A stretch of DNA of 64,000 nucleotides from Clostridium sp. C2-6-12 (GTDB taxonomy: Bacteria > Bacillota > Clostridia > Clostridiales > Clostridiaceae): contig NZ_JAABNP010000008.1 in assembly GCF_009928485.1 (NCBI RefSeq), positions 62,001 to 126,000 on the forward strand. The letters run 5' to 3'. The number at the start of each line of letters is the position of its first letter. The first letter of the stretch is position 1. Below, piece after piece: positions 18,347 to 26,954 of the stretch. The position numbers and the translations under genes are program-made. The notes beneath the pieces are model-generated. The model worked only from the letters and a program-made list of their open reading frames with translations. It made no database searches and was not told the DNA's origin.

Positions 18347-19564
18347 ATGTATCAACTAAGTAACACAATTGTTAAACCAAATTTATCAATAAATAATTCT
18401 AAAGCTAAACTAGCATTATCTAATTTATTAATTTTAGTCATGGCTATAGCCTGTGGACTTACTGTAGCAAATTTATATTATATACAACCCCTCTTGGCTG
18501 ATATAGCAAAAACCTTTCATGTATCTCAATTAAGTATAAGTATTGCAGCTATGCTTACCCAAATAGGTTATGCAGCTGGAATGATATTTATATTGCCATT
18601 AGGAGATATAAAAGAAAAGAGAAGTTTAATAGTAATAGTGCTTTTATGCTCAATAATCTCACTAATAAGTATGTTCTTCTCTTCAAATATATATATTCTC
18701 ATAATTTCATCCTTTGCTGTTGGTTTTACTTCTATTATCCCTCAACTTATTATCCCTTTAGCAGCACAATTATCAAATCCAGAACAAAGAGGACAAACTA
18801 TTGGCACAATAATGAGTGGTTTATTAATTGGAATATTACTTTCTCGTACAATCAGTGGACTCTTAGGCAGCTACTTTGGCTGGAGAACTGTATATCTTAT
18901 TGCAGCAATAATGATGCTTGTACTCGTGGTTATTCTAAGAAAATTCATCCCGTTATGTGAACCTGAATCTGATATAAAGTATACCCAACTGCTAAGTTCA
19001 ATGATAGATTTAATAAAAAACGAACCTGTTTTAAGAGAAGCCTCTATTAATGGTGCATTGATGTTTTCTGCATTTAGTGCTTTTTGGACAGCCCTTATAT
19101 TTTTACTTGAAAGCTCTCATTACAATTTAGGAGCTGAAGCTGCTGGTTTATTGGGATTAGTTGGTATTAGTGGTGCTCTTGCTACACCGCTAGTTGGAAA
19201 AATAGCAGATAAAAGAGGTTCAAGATTTGCTATAGGTATATGCATAATCGTAGTTATAATTGCTTATTTATTCTTCTTTCTATTCGGATTTAAGATTTGG
19301 GGACTTATTATAGGAATCATTCTTATAGATTTAGGAGTTCAATCCTGTAATGTTTCTAATCAGGCTAGAATACATTCATTAAACGAAAAAACTCGTAATA
19401 GACTCAATACTATTTATATGGTCAGCTTTTTTCTTGGAGGAGCATTCGGTTCATTTTTAGGTTCTTATAGTTATTCCCACTTTGGATGGTATGGAGTTTG
19501 TACTTTTGGAATGTCAACCCAAGTAATTGCACTTATTCTACACAATGTAAGAAAAAAAGCATAA
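18347..19564 (+). CDS. MFS transporter (drug/metabolite efflux type)
   Basis: Twelve-helix major facilitator of about 405 residues. Helix 1 region ACGLTVANLYYIQPLLADIA is typical of the YgaY/NepI-like efflux branch. The loop 2-3 signature appears as LPLGDIKEKRS, loop 8-9 as VGKIADKRGSR, and the repeat of helices is clear throughout. RBS AAAGGAG lies about ten bases before ATG 18347. It follows the flavoprotein gene and ends at a strong hairpin (19588-19625). Substrate unknown; with TetR control the usual reading is export of a toxic compound. Confidence 0.85.
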   Translation: MYQLSNTIVKPNLSINNSKAKLALSNLLILVMAIACGLTVANLYYIQPLLADIAKTFHVSQLSISIAAMLTQIGYAAGMIFILPLGDIKEKRSLIVIVLLCSIISLISMFFSSNIYILIISSFAVGFTSIIPQLIIPLAAQLSNPEQRGQTIGTIMSGLLIGILLSRTISGLLGSYFGWRTVYLIAAIMMLVLVVILRKFIPLCEPESDIKYTQLLSSMIDLIKNEPVLREASINGALMFSAFSAFWTALIFLLESSHYNLGAEAAGLLGLVGISGALATPLVGKIADKRGSRFAIGICIIVVIIAYLFFFLFGFKIWGLIIGIILIDLGVQSCNVSNQARIHSLNEKTRNRLNTIYMVSFFLGGAFGSFLGSYSYSHFGWYGVCTFGMSTQVIALILHNVRKKA

Positions 19565-19587
19565 AAGTATATTTTATATATTTATTA

Positions 19588-19625
19588 TAGAGTCGGGCTT
19601 ATTTGATAAAATAAGCCCGACTCTA
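19588..19625 (+). terminator. Intrinsic terminator of the flavoprotein-MFS unit
   Basis: Long GC-containing hairpin TAGAGTCGGGCTTATT / AATAAGCCCGACTCTA (19588-19625), 24 bp after the MFS stop. T-tail is poor, but the stem is very stable. It is not a copy of the dispersed element. Confidence 0.7.
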
Positions 19626-19779
19626 CTATCTTATATTGTCATAATTCCTTTTTAAAACATCTAATATATAGGCTTGCTCCAATGAATCTAATCTTACACA
19701 ATATTAATTTAAGTTCTACTGCTAACCTTTAAAGGAAAAACTTGCTTTCTATGATGAATTTACTTTCATAAAATAGAAG

Positions 19780-19850
19780 ACCAACAAAAAAACAATTTAG
19801 AGGATTTTGTTGGTTTCATGATGGAAGTGAAGCGTTCCCATATAATCCTT
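19780..19850 (-). repeat. Dispersed 3'-UTR element, copy 3 (diverged)
   Basis: On minus: diverged box (19850-19818, retains GAACGCTTCACTTCCATCATGAAA) then hairpin CCAACAAAA/TTTTGTTGG (19813-19781). It sits 26 bp past the stop of the ABC permease at 19876. The stem has a different sequence from the CACGAAAAT copies yet keeps pairing. Confidence 0.72.
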
Positions 19851-19875
19851 AGAGAAAGCCAATTATAATAGATAT

Positions 19876-20670
19876 TTAAATCAGCTTCTCAGGAATAAAT
19901 TTAGAGGAAATTCTCTTTATTAATATATAATCAAGTATCAAGAGAACACCACCAGCTATAAACATTACAAGATTACTTATCAAAAGCACTCCTGTCATTT
20001 GACCTATTAATACAAGAATTACTGGAAGTACAAGAAGTCCGCTTACCTGCTGTGCTTCTTGGAAGGTTTCTGACTTTGCAGATACCATAACAGTAAATAT
20101 TAAGGATAATAAATTAATTGCAGGTGAAATCCAAAATATTATTATAAGCCATTCTATATCTGGAAAAATAAGTTTTCCAAAATACATAAAGCCACCTACA
20201 TTACATATAACTCCAAACACTATAAATGAAATCAAAGTTATTACATAAGATGGTATAAGAACACCTAAAATCTTGGCTCTAAGCAATTGTTCCATTGATA
20301 TTGGAGTGTAAAGTAGCGATTCTAGAGTTTTATGCTCTTTTTCTCCTACAAAACTGCTGGCGCCAATTACTCCTGAACACATTATAGGAATTATAAGAAA
20401 ATATGATGGGAACATAAAATTTATCATCACTTTTATTAAAAGTTGAGCTTGAGAATATGATCCATATTCAGAAGGTAATTTTTTTATGAGAGGTGCCAAT
20501 TTAGTAAGCATGCTTGAATCATTTCCAATAAAATTTACACCTATAAAAAGTCCAATGGGCATGATTACAATTAAAATGATTGGTACTATAGTCATGGGCA
20601 ATATAACTCTTTTGGAACTTGTTATCTCATTTATATCTTTATATATCAATGCTTTTTCACTTTTATTCAT
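19876..20670 (-). CDS. ABC-2 type transporter permease
   Basis: Six-helix ABC-2 permease. A first helix at about residues 20-44 (VILPMTIVPIILIVIMPIG) is followed by an extracellular loop, then five helices with the ABC-2 signature region SFVGEKEHKTLESLLYTPIS that couples to the ATPase. Last gene of a three-gene operon (XRE regulator, ATPase, permease), 18 bp after the ATPase. Substrate unknown; NatAB-like sodium export and peptide export are both possible. Confidence 0.85.
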   Translation of the reverse strand: MNKSEKALIYKDINEITSSKRVILPMTIVPIILIVIMPIGLFIGVNFIGNDSSMLTKLAPLIKKLPSEYGSYSQAQLLIKVMINFMFPSYFLIIPIMCSGVIGASSFVGEKEHKTLESLLYTPISMEQLLRAKILGVLIPSYVITLISFIVFGVICNVGGFMYFGKLIFPDIEWLIIIFWISPAINLLSLIFTVMVSAKSETFQEAQQVSGLLVLPVILVLIGQMTGVLLISNLVMFIAGGVLLILDYILIKRISSKFIPEKLI

Positions 20671-20688
20671 ATTTAAACCACCCCAAAC

Positions 20689-21615
20689 TTATAAGGTTAT
20701 ATCATTGGACTGACCTTTTATATATTTAAAGTACAGTTGTTCCAAAGACCATTTCTGCTGAGTTGCCTCAAAGATTTCCCCACCACTTTTTAGTATGCTT
20801 TGTATTAGATAATTCACCTCTTCATCACCTGAAATAGATTTAATATATATATCATTTTCTCCATGTGTAAAATTAAGTTTCTCTGAAATATTTTTGCCTC
20901 TAATTTTTAATTGAAGAGTTGCATTTTTCCTTGAAGCCAGCTCATCAAATGTACCTAAACCAAGGATATTTCCATTATTAATAAAACCATATAGAGTACA
21001 AATATCTTCAGCATATTTTAATTGGTGAGTACAAAGAAAAATTGTAACCTCATTTTCCTCTGCAAGTTCTTTTATTAGCTTTGTAACATTCAATGCATTT
21101 TCTGGATCTAAACCAGAAGTTGGTTCATCAAGGAATAACACTTTAGGATTATGGATTAATGATACTCCTAGGGATACCCTCTTTTTCATTCCTGTACTTA
21201 AAGCTTTGACCTTTTTATCCTTTACTTCTAGTAACTCAAGTCTTTCCAATATAAAATCAGCACGTTTATTAAGTAGATTTTCATCAATTCCATGCATTTT
21301 CCCAAAAAATATTAGGTTTTGCTTTACAGTAAGATTCTCATAACAAGAGGAACTTTCAGTCATAACTCCGCATAATCTATGAATTTCAAGATTATTTTTT
21401 CCAATAGGTATCCCTAAAATATCGGCATGACCTGATGTTGCTAAAAGAATTCCATTAAGAATTCTAACTGTAGTTGTCTTACCTGAACCATTGGGACCTA
21501 AAAATCCAAATATCTCACCTTTAGGTATACTAAGACTTATATTGTTCAAAGCGTCAATCTGCCCATCATAGGATTTTTTAAGATTTTCTATATTTATTGC
21601 ATTCATCTTATCCAT
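20689..21615 (-). CDS. ABC transporter ATP-binding protein
   Basis: Drives the ABC-2 permease that follows. Walker A GPNGSGKTTT near residue 41, Q-loop VMTESSSCYENLTV, signature ALSTGMKKRVSLG, Walker B VLFLDEPTSGLDPE and H-loop LCTHQLKYAED. The extra C-terminal domain of about 80 residues is usual in drug/sodium ABC-2 exporters (about 308 residues total). It overlaps the regulator gene by eight bases; the second in-frame ATG at 21604-21606 is an alternative start with a more distant GGGAAG. Confidence 0.9.
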   Translation of the reverse strand: MDKMNAINIENLKKSYDGQIDALNNISLSIPKGEIFGFLGPNGSGKTTTVRILNGILLATSGHADILGIPIGKNNLEIHRLCGVMTESSSCYENLTVKQNLIFFGKMHGIDENLLNKRADFILERLELLEVKDKKVKALSTGMKKRVSLGVSLIHNPKVLFLDEPTSGLDPENALNVTKLIKELAEENEVTIFLCTHQLKYAEDICTLYGFINNGNILGLGTFDELASRKNATLQLKIRGKNISEKLNFTHGENDIYIKSISGDEEVNYLIQSILKSGGEIFEATQQKWSLEQLYFKYIKGQSNDITL

Positions 21616-22723
21616 CTAACTTCCCTTTCAATTTTTTAACAAGTAAGTTATATCGTTCATCTTCTTTTAATGATAAAAATGCAGGATTTTCAGTAATAGA
21701 GCTAACAAGTTTTTCTTTAATGGTTTTCTCGTCAACTGGAGTGTTTACTCCAATAAAATTACTTTCCTCAAGCCATTTGTTAACCTTAGTAAAATATTGA
21801 TTTCCGTTAAACTTCAATGGGAACTTAATATTACAAACAGTGTTTACATATTGTTTTATTGCATCAATAGCCTTTTCCTTCTTTTCTTGAATTAAATATC
21901 CGTGTGCAGCAACAATATGAATTCCTAAAACATCATTTGTAAAAATATCATTAAGCATAAAAGAATCAATAAGTTGAATGCCTTGAGAATATATTTTTTC
22001 AAACAAATCTGAGTCATTTATATTTAAATAAAGATAATTGTTTAACAGAGTCAACATATTTATTACCTTATTGAATAGCAGTATTTGATTCACTTCATTT
22101 GCCTTGGAGATTTCTCCCTTCATTTGATAGGCATTTATCAATATGACATCTTCGCCACTATATGGTAATAATTTGTTATCTAATAGTTGAATAACTTTAT
22201 CGCTATTTCCAAGGGTTATCTCTGCTAATGCTTCCATAGTATTAGCATTTTTTATATCAGAAATACTATTTGATTCTTCCTTTATTCTTTTACTAAGCAC
22301 TATACACTTCTTAAGAATTTCTTTTCTTATTTCGCCATCTTTTTCTAAAATTGAGTAGTTTAATAACAATTGAATCATAGAAAGCAAAAATGGAAAGCAG
22401 GAATAGTATTTTTTTATTAAATCTTTACACTGATTAACTACTTCATCAAATGGCTTTGTGGCAAATTCATGTGAAAGTTCATTATATATTTTTTTTATAT
22501 CTTCCTTTGTAAGCTGTGGAGAATAACCTAATAATTCATCTACCGAAATATTGAAATAGGTTGCAAGTTCAGGAAGAAGTAAAATATCAGGAAAGCTTGC
22601 CCCTGATTCCCATTTTGAAACAGATGCTTTAGAAACTCCAATGTAATCTGCCAACTGTTCCTGTGTTATTCCCTTTGCTTTTCTCTTCTCAATAATGCAT
22701 TTGCCTATATTTAGTTTTTTCAT
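21608..22723 (-). CDS. XRE-family regulator with C-terminal helical repeats
   Basis: N-terminal Cro/CI helix-turn-helix (residues 8-62, ITQEQLADYIGVSKASVSKWESG) followed by about 300 residues of mainly helical sequence, as in regulators with TPR-like sensor domains (for example LKKCIVLSKRIKEES and MEALAEITLGNSDKV). The ATG at 22721-22723 is preferred (AGGTG six bases upstream) over GTG 22732. It is the first gene of the operon with the ABC exporter and overlaps the ATPase start, so it likely autoregulates the operon. The ligand, perhaps a peptide, is unknown. Confidence 0.85.
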   Translation of the reverse strand: MKKLNIGKCIIEKRKAKGITQEQLADYIGVSKASVSKWESGASFPDILLLPELATYFNISVDELLGYSPQLTKEDIKKIYNELSHEFATKPFDEVVNQCKDLIKKYYSCFPFLLSMIQLLLNYSILEKDGEIRKEILKKCIVLSKRIKEESNSISDIKNANTMEALAEITLGNSDKVIQLLDNKLLPYSGEDVILINAYQMKGEISKANEVNQILLFNKVINMLTLLNNYLYLNINDSDLFEKIYSQGIQLIDSFMLNDIFTNDVLGIHIVAAHGYLIQEKKEKAIDAIKQYVNTVCNIKFPLKFNGNQYFTKVNKWLEESNFIGVNTPVDEKTIKEKLVSSITENPAFLSLKEDERYNLLVKKLKGKLDG

Positions 22724-22838
22724 ATCTATCACCTACCTCTAATTACATTTTATGATGTGACCTACTCTATGTAAATGGATTCCTAGTTGATATTTGTAGA
22801 AAAAGTTAACTAACAGGAAACTTGATTTTAATAATAGA

Positions 22839-22865
22839 GCCTTGCTTATTTTAGTTAAGCAAGGC
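22839..22865 (-). terminator. Intrinsic terminator after the VanZ gene
   Basis: Stem GCCTTGCTTA / TAAGCAAGGC (22839-22865) in the gap to the left of the VanZ-like gene, beyond a coding remnant. Confidence 0.62.
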
Positions 22866-22885
22866 AATTATTATAAATTTGATTT

Positions 22886-22936
22886 CTATTCCTTTGTAAA
22901 ATTTATTACAGTCATCTGTTCTAACATCTTAATATT
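22886..22936 (-). pseudogene. C-terminal remnant of a SAM methyltransferase gene
   Basis: In frame on minus this encodes NIKMLEQMTVINFTKE and a TAG. The intact methyltransferase at 42134-42781 ends NMLERMNVMNFVKE, so about 14 residues align with few changes and DNA identity is also evident. No start or catalytic region remains. It lies directly after the VanZ-like stop, suggesting that recombination replaced the body of a paralogous gene while leaving its tail. Confidence 0.6.
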
Positions 22937-22943
22937 AAACTGT

Positions 22944-23468
22944 TTAGAACCTCATTCTCACCATGAATAAATAAAATAATATAAAAGGTAACCCTATAAA
23001 AGATAATATTGTGACCGAAGTATGCACTTTTTTCTCATCTCGTAAAATAAACAATAAAACCTTATACCCTAAAATACCAATAAATCCACCCAAACAATTT
23101 AAAATTATATCATCAATATCTGATGCTCCGATCCCAAAAATCCCCTGAATAATTTCAATCAATAAACTCACTATAAATATAAACAACAGATTAGTTTTTA
23201 CTCTTTTATCATTTTTAAATAATAACAAATATGTACCAAGTGGAGTAAAGATAGCTATATTACCAATTACATTACCAAAAGCGAATCTCTTTATATTGGC
23301 AGAGCTTCCTACTATATATTGCATTATACTATAAAAAGGAATTAGGTTGATTGATCTATGATTTGGCTGAGAAATTCTAGATAAAAACAATATTTTGATT
23401 AATAAAAGTATGTAAAAAATGAAAACACCATACAAAAGGACTGCTTTAATTCTAACTCGTTTATTCAT
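22944..23468 (-). CDS. VanZ-like membrane protein
   Basis: Small integral membrane protein with about four to five helices. The N-terminal helix is followed by RISQPNHRSINLIPFYSI, an Asn/Phe-rich loop typical of VanZ, then NVIGNIAIFTPLG and GASDIDDIILNCLGGFIG, the signature late motif. VanZ proteins raise teicoplanin tolerance or act in cell-surface stress, mechanism unsettled. ATG immediately follows the stop of the preceding gene (TAAATG), so the two are co-transcribed. Confidence 0.85.
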   Translation of the reverse strand: MNKRVRIKAVLLYGVFIFYILLLIKILFLSRISQPNHRSINLIPFYSIMQYIVGSSANIKRFAFGNVIGNIAIFTPLGTYLLLFKNDKRVKTNLLFIFIVSLLIEIIQGIFGIGASDIDDIILNCLGGFIGILGYKVLLFILRDEKKVHTSVTILSFIGLPFILFYLFMVRMRF

Positions 23469-23933
23469 TTAATATTCTCCTTTAATTACAAAAAACGAAC
23501 CTCTAATTGTACCTGCTAGTTTAGACTTCTGTCTGGCAAACTTAAACTTGCCCTCTAACTCATTTGGTATCTCCATCCCCTCAGAAAGTTTAAACCCAAC
23601 TGCTCTCTTCTTTGGATCATCAATATTATACAAGACATTGACCGAAAGGCCATCTTCATAAAAGACATAGGTCCATTTGATATTTTCTACTTGAAAGCTA
23701 GAGGTTTCCAAAGGTTTAGCTGCAAACTTTATGTCACGTTCTTCCTTTAAAATTCTGTTCACATAATCTAGAGTATTTTGACTTTCACTAGCTGGTACAA
23801 CCATAAATTCATGCTTATATTTGTTCATAAAGTAACGGGCTTCATTAGCTCGTAAACCAGCAAGTGCTTCAACTACAGGTGAAGACTCCAAGCCAACAAC
23901 AGATACATTTTTAAAATCAACAATATAAGACAT
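23469..23933 (-). CDS. Conserved hypothetical protein, cytoplasmic
   Basis: About 154 residues, not recognised. No signal peptide or membrane segment. Mixed alpha/beta composition, with many conserved-looking blocks: ESSPVVEALAGLRANEARYFMN near the start and KFARQKSKLAGTIRGSFF near the end. The ATG at 23931-23933 has AGGAGG seven bases upstream, better than an ATG six bases earlier. Co-transcribed with and directly abutting the VanZ-like gene. Confidence 0.7.
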   Translation of the reverse strand: MSYIVDFKNVSVVGLESSPVVEALAGLRANEARYFMNKYKHEFMVVPASESQNTLDYVNRILKEERDIKFAAKPLETSSFQVENIKWTYVFYEDGLSVNVLYNIDDPKKRAVGFKLSEGMEIPNELEGKFKFARQKSKLAGTIRGSFFVIKGEY

Positions 23934-24007
23934 ATCCATTCCTCCTTTAGATTTTACCTTTCTACATTTAATTATGCTTTATTATTTTCAGCTATTTTTT
24001 TATTAAC

Positions 24008-24121
24008 TCAAAACTCAAGTATTTTCTTTTCTAACCAAGAGGTATCGTTTAACCAATCTGAAACTGAACATTTCCTATGTGCACTTTTATAAATAACCAA
24101 TAAATCCTTAAAAGCTTCAAT
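24008..24121 (-). pseudogene. Probable C-terminal remnant of an unidentified gene
   Basis: An open minus-strand segment of 37 sense codons ends in TGA and reads like real protein (EAFKDLLVIYKSAHRK, SDWLNDTSWLEKKILEF) but has an upstream stop and no start. It sits in an otherwise empty 490-bp gap (23934-24423), the remainder of which is AT-rich with the promoter of the thioesterase gene near its right end. Family not recognised. Confidence 0.35.
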
Positions 24122-24423
24122 TCACATATCTTACGACCTTTTTATTTTATTATAACTTAACATATAATTTCATAAAATAAGAATTTGTAAATTTATTCTC
24201 TAAAACATGTCATAAAAACAATAAGAAAAAAATTAATTTTTTATCTATGAAATCTATTTAAAATTAATTATATAGAAAAACTAATTTTAATTTCTATTAT
24301 ACTTGAAAGGTAACAAAATCTTTAGTACTATGAAATTATTGCACTTATTAGCATATAAAAGAATGGCTATGGATTTATAATTTAAATTAATAGTCATATC
24401 TATAGAAAGGGGAATTATGTTAG

Positions 24424-24810
24424 ATGGAATTTAATTTTAAAGAAGGAATTTCAATTGTTAAGGAAGCAATAGTTACTGAAAATGATACAGCATTAAAGAT
24501 GGGATCAGGAGATTTAGAAGTTTATGCTACACCTGCAATGATTGCCCTTATGGAAAATACAGCAAAGAGTTTAGTAATCGATGAACTTCCTATTGGATAT
24601 ACAACTGTAGGTATTGAAATGAATGTTAAACATATTAAAGCATCTCCAATAGGTGCAAATATAAAATGTAATGCTGTCCTTATAAAAGCCGAGGGGAAAA
24701 AATTATTTTTTAATGTTGAAGCAAATGACGATCATGGCACTATCGGTAATGGCTCTCATATAAGATATGTAGTAAATTCAGATGATTTTATCAAAAGAAT
24801 AAAAAGTTAA
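24424..24810 (+). CDS. Hot-dog thioesterase, FlK-like
   Basis: Acyl-CoA thioesterase of the fluoroacetyl-CoA-thioesterase-like branch, 128 residues. Residues matching the FlK catalytic set are visible: Thr in YATPAMIALMENTA, Glu in the same helix (LMEN) and His in VKHIKASPIG. The substrate is a short acyl-CoA by family analogy; fluoroacetate is not implied. ATG 24424 follows GGGG at about 11 bases. Monocistronic on plus with its own terminator, and surrounded by minus-strand genes. Confidence 0.8.
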   Translation: MEFNFKEGISIVKEAIVTENDTALKMGSGDLEVYATPAMIALMENTAKSLVIDELPIGYTTVGIEMNVKHIKASPIGANIKCNAVLIKAEGKKLFFNVEANDDHGTIGNGSHIRYVVNSDDFIKRIKS

Positions 24811-24860
24811 TTTTTTGCAATATTAAAATTCTTTTTGTATTGTTTCTTATGGAAGATAAA

Positions 24861-24900
24861 AGAGACTAGTTACTTATTTTTTCTTTGTAACTAGTCTCTT
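24861..24900 (+). terminator. Intrinsic terminator of the thioesterase gene
   Basis: Stem AGAGACTAGTTAC (24861-24873) / GTAACTAGTCTCT (24887-24899) followed by TTTG, about 50 bp after the stop codon. Confidence 0.75.
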
Positions 24901-25145
24901 TGTAAGCGTCAAATGCTCTTGTCTTAATCAATCAATTATATATTTTGAAGGAGGAATACAGTTATAGATTTCTCCTATTAACAATATGATTTGTTATCTG
25001 GTTATATTTTTTGATAATAGTAGTATTGGTATCATATCCAATTATTCCTACACCTTCATCCACAATTTCCAAAAACTCTTTCTCTTGTAATCTAAGCATA
25101 TTCAACTTAATATAGTTAGTAGTTATGATATTCAATTTATTCACA
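24901..25145. other. Intergenic region with possible decayed coding sequence
   Basis: A minus-strand frame from about 25100 to 24962 reads FLEIVDEGVGIIGYDTNTT and resembles an early PAS-domain segment, but it lacks an RBS-supported start and its upstream part overlaps the acyltransferase gene. Probably a remnant or chance. Nothing else seen. Confidence 0.25.
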
Positions 25146-26213
25146 TTATATACTTTTAATATTATTATCTTTAATACCAAATAAAGACCTAATTGGGCGA
25201 ATTCTATAAACTACTTTGCATATAATAATTGTTACTACAAATGACAATATTAATACAAGTATATAGTTAAGAATTATAGGAATATTCAAATACCTTACAA
25301 CATAATAAGCAATAATATTCATAGGAAGATAATGAAAGATATAAATATAAAAGCTTCTACTACTCATATACTTTGTAAATTGGTTAGAAAAATTGAAATA
25401 TGCTTTGAAATTTCCTATAATTGCAAGGATCATAATCCATCCATAAAGAAATACAAGATAATTATTTATTACTTCTAGATCTCCAAATTTCTTTCCATAG
25501 AATTCATTAATCTGAATAACGGATAATATAACAGCTGTTATTAATAGTATAATCCTATGCTTTTCCAGTTCTACCTGTACTTTATCATGTGAAAACACAA
25601 AATATCCTAATAAAAATAAAACTATAAATAATGCATTACGAAATGTATACAAAAAATTAAAAATTTGTGCAAATCCAAGGCATGGTATATACAAAAGAAT
25701 CAAAATCCATATATTAGCCTTTCCACCTAATTTCAATAACTTGTTATTTTTATCTAAAGCTTTTACAACCAGAAAAATCATTGACACTATAAACATTTCT
25801 ACTAGAAACCATAATGGTCCCATGCCACAATTCATAATAATTAATCCTTTAACTACTATAGGTAATGAATCAATTCCAGACCAGCCATTTGCATTAAAAG
25901 TAAATATTCCAACTAATGGTGCAATTATCAGCATACCAAATAAAAATGGTATTAGAAGCTTATTAACCCGTTCTTTCAAGAATTGTCTATTGGTACGTTT
26001 ATTCATTGAATACCTTGCACTTATTCCTGCAATTAAAAACATACATGGCATAAACCATGGGTATACAAAATATGCAAAGAGATCTAACACTGGAATTCCT
26101 GGTGCATTAAAGTTTACTACAACTCCTACACTGTTAAAAATACAAACCACATGATGGATTACAACCAAAATGATTATTGTCCATCTAATATTATCAATAT
26201 AATGTTTTCTCAT
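25146..26213 (-). CDS. Acyltransferase 3 family membrane protein
   Basis: Integral membrane O-acyltransferase (OafA/WecH-like) of 355 residues with about ten helices. The family start RKHYIDNIRWTIIILVVIHHV carries the conserved His of the first helix, and ISARYSMNKRTNRQFLKERVNKLLIPF is the typical Arg-rich loop before helix 3. It probably acetylates a surface polysaccharide or cell-wall sugar. RBS GAGGG lies four bases before ATG 26213. Stand-alone. Confidence 0.85.
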   Translation of the reverse strand: MRKHYIDNIRWTIIILVVIHHVVCIFNSVGVVVNFNAPGIPVLDLFAYFVYPWFMPCMFLIAGISARYSMNKRTNRQFLKERVNKLLIPFLFGMLIIAPLVGIFTFNANGWSGIDSLPIVVKGLIIMNCGMGPLWFLVEMFIVSMIFLVVKALDKNNKLLKLGGKANIWILILLYIPCLGFAQIFNFLYTFRNALFIVLFLLGYFVFSHDKVQVELEKHRIILLITAVILSVIQINEFYGKKFGDLEVINNYLVFLYGWIMILAIIGNFKAYFNFSNQFTKYMSSRSFYIYIFHYLPMNIIAYYVVRYLNIPIILNYILVLILSFVVTIIICKVVYRIRPIRSLFGIKDNNIKSI

Positions 26214-26350
26214 TTTTATCCCTCTTTATCTTAATAAATTTGATTGTACTATAAATAAATATAGTAATTATAATCGATATAAAGGAATAGATAATTTGTA
26301 TATATAATTGCATTTTTTTATTTCACTAATGTTAATATCAAATTTGGAGG

Positions 26351-26773
26351 TTATTCCTCTAATTTTGAACATTCTGAAACAAATTTCATGAATTCATTTT
26401 CACACATTAATGCCAGTCCACCTTCTAATTCATCTCCCAATACAAGTAAACTGTCTCCACTCTTAATATTAAATATTTCTCGTGCTTTTTCTGGAATGAA
26501 TATGCGCCCATTCTCATCAACTTTTACACTTCCAAAAATGTGCTTTCCTCTTGGAGGTATTTTCCTACTATTTGATGCATCAGCATAATTCACTAGATTA
26601 TCTAAAGTAACATCATATAATTCCGATAAAGCCATACAATTATTAATGTCTGGCATACTTTCTCCGTTTTCCCATTTTGCTATGGTCTGCCTTGATACAT
26701 TTAGTTTTTCAGCAACCTGCTCTTGAGAAAGTTTAAATCTTTTCCTCAAGACTTTTAGATTATCTTTAAGCAT
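26351..26773 (-). CDS. XRE helix-turn-helix / AbrB-SpoVT fusion regulator
   Basis: Two DNA-binding modules in 140 residues. A Cro/CI-type HTH at about 5-60 (LSQEQVAEKLNVSRQTIAKWENG) is followed by an AbrB/MazE-like swapped-hairpin domain at about 76-125 (GSVKVDENGRIFIPEKAREIFNIKSGDSLLVLGDE). Such fusions occur in clostridia as regulators of stationary-phase or transporter genes. The GGGGAG ten bases upstream supports the ATG at 26773. Monocistronic; target unknown. Confidence 0.85.
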   Translation of the reverse strand: MLKDNLKVLRKRFKLSQEQVAEKLNVSRQTIAKWENGESMPDINNCMALSELYDVTLDNLVNYADASNSRKIPPRGKHIFGSVKVDENGRIFIPEKAREIFNIKSGDSLLVLGDELEGGLALMCENEFMKFVSECSKLEE

Positions 26774-26954
26774 TCCTTCATATCTCCCCTTAATTATATT
26801 TCCTTAACTTATATAATACCACCAATGGTTATTAACATAAATTGTTACATTTACTTTACATTTGGAGTTTTGAAATAAGCTTATTTTGTGCCGATAATAT
26901 ATTCAATACTTTGTAGTCTGGATGAGGAAAATTTTTATTTTAAAATATCAAGTA

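Noticed and set aside
24962..25180. 72-codon frame after the acyltransferase
   Set aside because: Start overlaps the acyltransferase end without RBS; only a weak PAS-like stretch, so kept as an intergenic note.
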